Shown here: positions 42,730 to 44,317 of the stretch, piece after piece
How positions within the stretch are numbered: position 1 is the stretch's first letter
Layout of the letters: every line of letters begins with the position of its first letter
The notes under the pieces: model-generated
What the model was told of the DNA's origin: nothing
What the model saw: the letters and a program-made list of their open reading frames with translations, nothing else
The model's database searches: none
Made by a program: the position numbers and the translations under genes
Source: Tanticharoenia sakaeratensis NBRC 103193
GTDB taxonomy: Bacteria; Pseudomonadota; Alphaproteobacteria; Acetobacterales; Acetobacteraceae
Reading direction: 5' to 3'
NCBI RefSeq assembly: GCF_000963885.1
Contig: NZ_BALE01000051.1
Location: 1 to 44,317 of the forward strand
Length of the DNA: 44,317 nucleotides

Positions 42730-42742
42730 GACAAACTTTGTC
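42730..42742. promoter_or_regulatory. Palindrome upstream of yfdX
   Basis: GACAAA (42730-42735) and TTTGTC (42737-42742) are exact reverse complements around a single C, 31 bases upstream of the yfdX ATG. It may be an operator for a stress regulator. Six matching pairs can arise by chance, so support is modest. Confidence 0.35.
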
Positions 42743-42784
42743 ATGAACCGATCGCGGCGCAAGGTCCACGCAGATGTGCGCGGG

Positions 42785-43462
42785 CTAGCTATGCGTTTCG
42801 CGTGCCTGTTGAAGCAGCCGCAGTACCGGCGGCAGGATCCGCCGGACGATGACATCGACGCCGGCCGCGTTCGGATGGATGCGATCGGTCTGCTGCAGCT
42901 CCGGATGCCCTGCGACGCCGTCAAGAAAGAACGGCTCGTAGAGAATGCCCGGGAGGGTCGAGATCCGTTCGAACACCGCCTTGAATTGCGCGCCGTATTG
43001 CGGCCCCATGTTGGGCGGGGCCAGCATCCCGCTTACCAGGACCGGAAGATGTGCCATCTGCAGGCGTCCGATGATGGCCCTCAGGTTTCGCTCCATCGTA
43101 GCCGGATCGAGACCGCGCAGGCCGTCATTGCCGCCAAGTTCGACCAGGGCCGCATCCGGTTTGTCGCCCAGAACCCAGTCGAGCCGGGCGAGGGCGTCCG
43201 TGCTGGTGTCGCCCGACACGCCGCCGTCGAGCACCTGCGTCTGCGCATGGACCGCATCCAGCGCCGATTGCAGTCGGGCGACGAACCCTTCCTGATGGGC
43301 GAGCCCATAGCCGGCCGTCAGCGAATCGCCCAATGCCAGGAGCTTCAGCGGACGGGACGCGTTGGGCGTTGCAGCCCGGATGCCGCCTGCAAAGGTCGCG
43401 GATGATGCAAGCCCGGCGAGAACGGCCCGACGGGCAGGGAACGATAAGATGGGACGAGACAT
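42785..43462 (-). CDS. tesA: SGNH/GDSL-type arylesterase / thioesterase (TesA-like)
   Basis: Exported lipase-like hydrolase of the TesA/EstA group. It has the nucleophile motif LALGDSLTAGYGL, block V-E-L-GGND, and the last catalytic pair in TDRIHPNAAGV. The first 30 residues contain RRAVLAGLASSATFAGGI, a hydrophobic leader with a twin Arg, suggesting export, maybe by Tat. The start ATG at 43462 shares the CATG with the divergent ABC gene; a second ATG at 43474 sits only two bases after GGAGG and is less suitable. In E. coli tesA and ybbA are likewise divergent neighbours. Confidence 0.86.
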   Translation of the reverse strand: MSRPILSFPARRAVLAGLASSATFAGGIRAATPNASRPLKLLALGDSLTAGYGLAHQEGFVARLQSALDAVHAQTQVLDGGVSGDTSTDALARLDWVLGDKPDAALVELGGNDGLRGLDPATMERNLRAIIGRLQMAHLPVLVSGMLAPPNMGPQYGAQFKAVFERISTLPGILYEPFFLDGVAGHPELQQTDRIHPNAAGVDVIVRRILPPVLRLLQQARETHS

Positions 43463-44210
43463 GGACAGTGTCATTTCCTCCAGGGAAATCGGGGGGCGCG
43501 CGGAGGAAGGCGCTGGGCGGGATACGCCTGTCATTCAGGCGGATGACGTCTGGCTGAGCGTGCCCAAGCGAGGCGGATCCGGCAATGCGACGCTGGATAT
43601 CCTCTCCGGCGTCTCGCTCGATGTCGGCCGGGGCGAGGCGATCGGGATCGTCGGCCCGTCCGGTTCGGGCAAGACATCGCTGATGATGCTGCTGGGCGGG
43701 CTGGAACGCCCGACGCGCGGGCGCATCATGGTCGCAGGGCGCGACATCGGGGCCCTGTCGGAGAACGACCGCGCGCTGTTCCGGCGCGACGCGTGCGGGA
43801 TCGTGTTCCAGTCCTTCCATCTTATTGCGAGCATGAGCGCGCTCGACAACGTGCTGGTTCCGCTCGAGCTTGCGGGAGCCACGGATGCGACGGACCGTGC
43901 GATGGCAGCGCTCGACGCGGTGGGACTGGCGGCGCGCGCGTCGCATCGCCCGGCGGAGCTGTCGGGCGGGGAACAGCAGCGCGTGGCACTGGCACGCGCC
44001 ATGGTCGGCGAACCGTCCGTGCTCCTGGCCGACGAGCCGACCGGCAATCTCGATCCTGAGACCGGCGCGCAGATCATGGACCTCATGTTCGCGCTGCGCG
44101 CTCGCGCGGGAACGACGCTGGTGCTTGTGACGCACGATCCGGCGCTGGCGGCCCGGTGCGATCGTTCGGTGCGCATGCAGGCCGGCCGGATAGTGGATAC
44201 AGCAGCGTGA
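43461..44210 (+). CDS. ybbA: ABC transporter ATP-binding protein (YbbA/LolD-like)
   Basis: A 249-residue ATPase of the MacB/LolD subgroup. Motifs: Walker A VGPSGSGKTS, Q-loop IVFQSFHLIASMSA, signature LSGGEQQRVALARAM, Walker B LLADEPTGNLDP and switch VTHDPALAARCDR. It probably powers the FtsX-type permease that starts at its own stop (GTGA overlap). The chosen ATG at 43461 gives VISSREIGG; an in-frame ATG 12 bases upstream is possible. Its 5' end overlaps the divergent tesA start. The tesA-ybbA-ybbP arrangement is also found in E. coli, where the transporter's substrate is not established. Confidence 0.88.
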   Translation: MDSVISSREIGGRAEEGAGRDTPVIQADDVWLSVPKRGGSGNATLDILSGVSLDVGRGEAIGIVGPSGSGKTSLMMLLGGLERPTRGRIMVAGRDIGALSENDRALFRRDACGIVFQSFHLIASMSALDNVLVPLELAGATDATDRAMAALDAVGLAARASHRPAELSGGEQQRVALARAMVGEPSVLLADEPTGNLDPETGAQIMDLMFALRARAGTTLVLVTHDPALAARCDRSVRMQAGRIVDTAA

Positions 44211-44317
44211 GGCCGTCCGGCGATTGGCGGCTGGCGCTAAGGCTGGCGTGGCGCGATCTGCGCGGCGTCGATCTAGAGCACGTCCACGTTATTCTGGTTC
44301 ATACCCTGCGGCGGTGA
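44207..44317 (+). pseudogene. FtsX-type permease gene (ybbP-like), interrupted at window edge
   Basis: GTG at 44207 overlaps the ybbA stop and begins RPSGDWRLALRLAWRDLRG, the usual cytoplasmic lead of YbbP/FtsX-like permeases. After this Gly (about 44266) the sequence no longer resembles the family (VDLEHVHVILVHTLRR) and a TGA occupies the last three bases. Relatives continue with Gly-Leu-Arg and a first membrane helix. The gene is therefore cut, either by an inserted element or by an artefact at the end of the sequence. Only 36 codons are readable, so this is a tentative call. Confidence 0.5.
44267..44317 (+). mobile_element. Possible end of an inserted element inside the permease gene
   Basis: The loss of permease coding sequence coincides with GATCTAGAGCACGTCCACG. 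The CTAG at 44273-44276 followed by AGCA resembles the ends of IS630-type elements and related small repeats in alphaproteobacteria, which insert at TA within CTAG. Only about 50 bases are visible, so this is an inference that needs the sequence beyond the window. Confidence 0.22.

Noticed and set aside
1-44317. CRISPR arrays, tRNA or rRNA genes, phage or toxin-antitoxin modules
   Set aside because: No regularly spaced repeats, no tRNA-like cloverleaf or rRNA sequence and no such gene families were seen on either strand. SdpI alone is not evidence of a toxin system because no SdpC-like gene is present.

Overview
The window is a stretch of high-GC chromosome. Its gene set fits an alphaproteobacterium, most likely of the acetic acid bacteria family (Acetobacteraceae): an OprB-type sugar porin, single-chain dihydroxyacetone kinase, YfdX, DUF1489, and the NifS/IscS/ferredoxin/MnmA cluster. 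The family placement is an inference from gene content and protein style; no rRNA or tRNA gene lies in the window to confirm it.

Layout. 1-10.1 kb: translation and RNA-decay block infB-rbfA-truB-rpsO-pnp. Three unrelated genes sit between rbfA and truB: a sulfotransferase, an OprB porin and a frameshifted AAA ATPase. 10.1-13.5 kb: nitronate monooxygenase and a FUSC-type membrane protein. 13.5-18.7 kb (minus strand): DUF1489 protein, secreted nucleoside hydrolase, dihydroxyacetone kinase, exported alpha/beta hydrolase, and an SdpR/SdpI-like pair whose SdpI frame is cut by one in-frame TGA. 19-23 kb (minus): hemW, kup and yggS. 23-28.3 kb (plus): rsmB, rpe, a heparinase II/III-type protein and a GT4 glycosyltransferase. 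28.3-31 kb (minus): four overlapping genes encoding two related small membrane proteins, a DesK-type kinase and a DesR-type regulator. 31.3-36.5 kb (minus): tyrS, a Crp/Fnr regulator with an ABC ATPase and permease, and an alpha/beta hydrolase. 37-41.6 kb (plus): two tandem cysteine desulfurases, a [2Fe-2S] ferredoxin, mnmA and a GST-like protein. 41.6-44.3 kb: a decayed VOC gene, yfdX, and a divergent tesA/ybbA pair followed by a permease gene that loses its family sequence near the window edge.

How the genes work together. Most of the window is housekeeping: translation initiation, ribosome maturation, tRNA and rRNA modification, RNA turnover, PLP homeostasis, heme/radical-SAM chemistry and potassium uptake. 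Many genes are coupled through 4-base start/stop overlaps. Regulation is most visible at the SdpR-like gene, where a 12-bp-arm palindrome covers a good -10 element and the transcript looks leaderless.

The items most worth a second look are the split sdpI locus, the two-membrane-protein/two-component cassette with a candidate palindromic operator, the desulfurase-ferredoxin-MnmA cluster that looks like a reduced ISC operon, the foreign genes inside the infB-pnp block, and three gene wrecks (AAA ATPase, VOC protein, ybbP-like permease). I found no CRISPR array, no complete insertion sequence, no phage module and no clearly new defence system.
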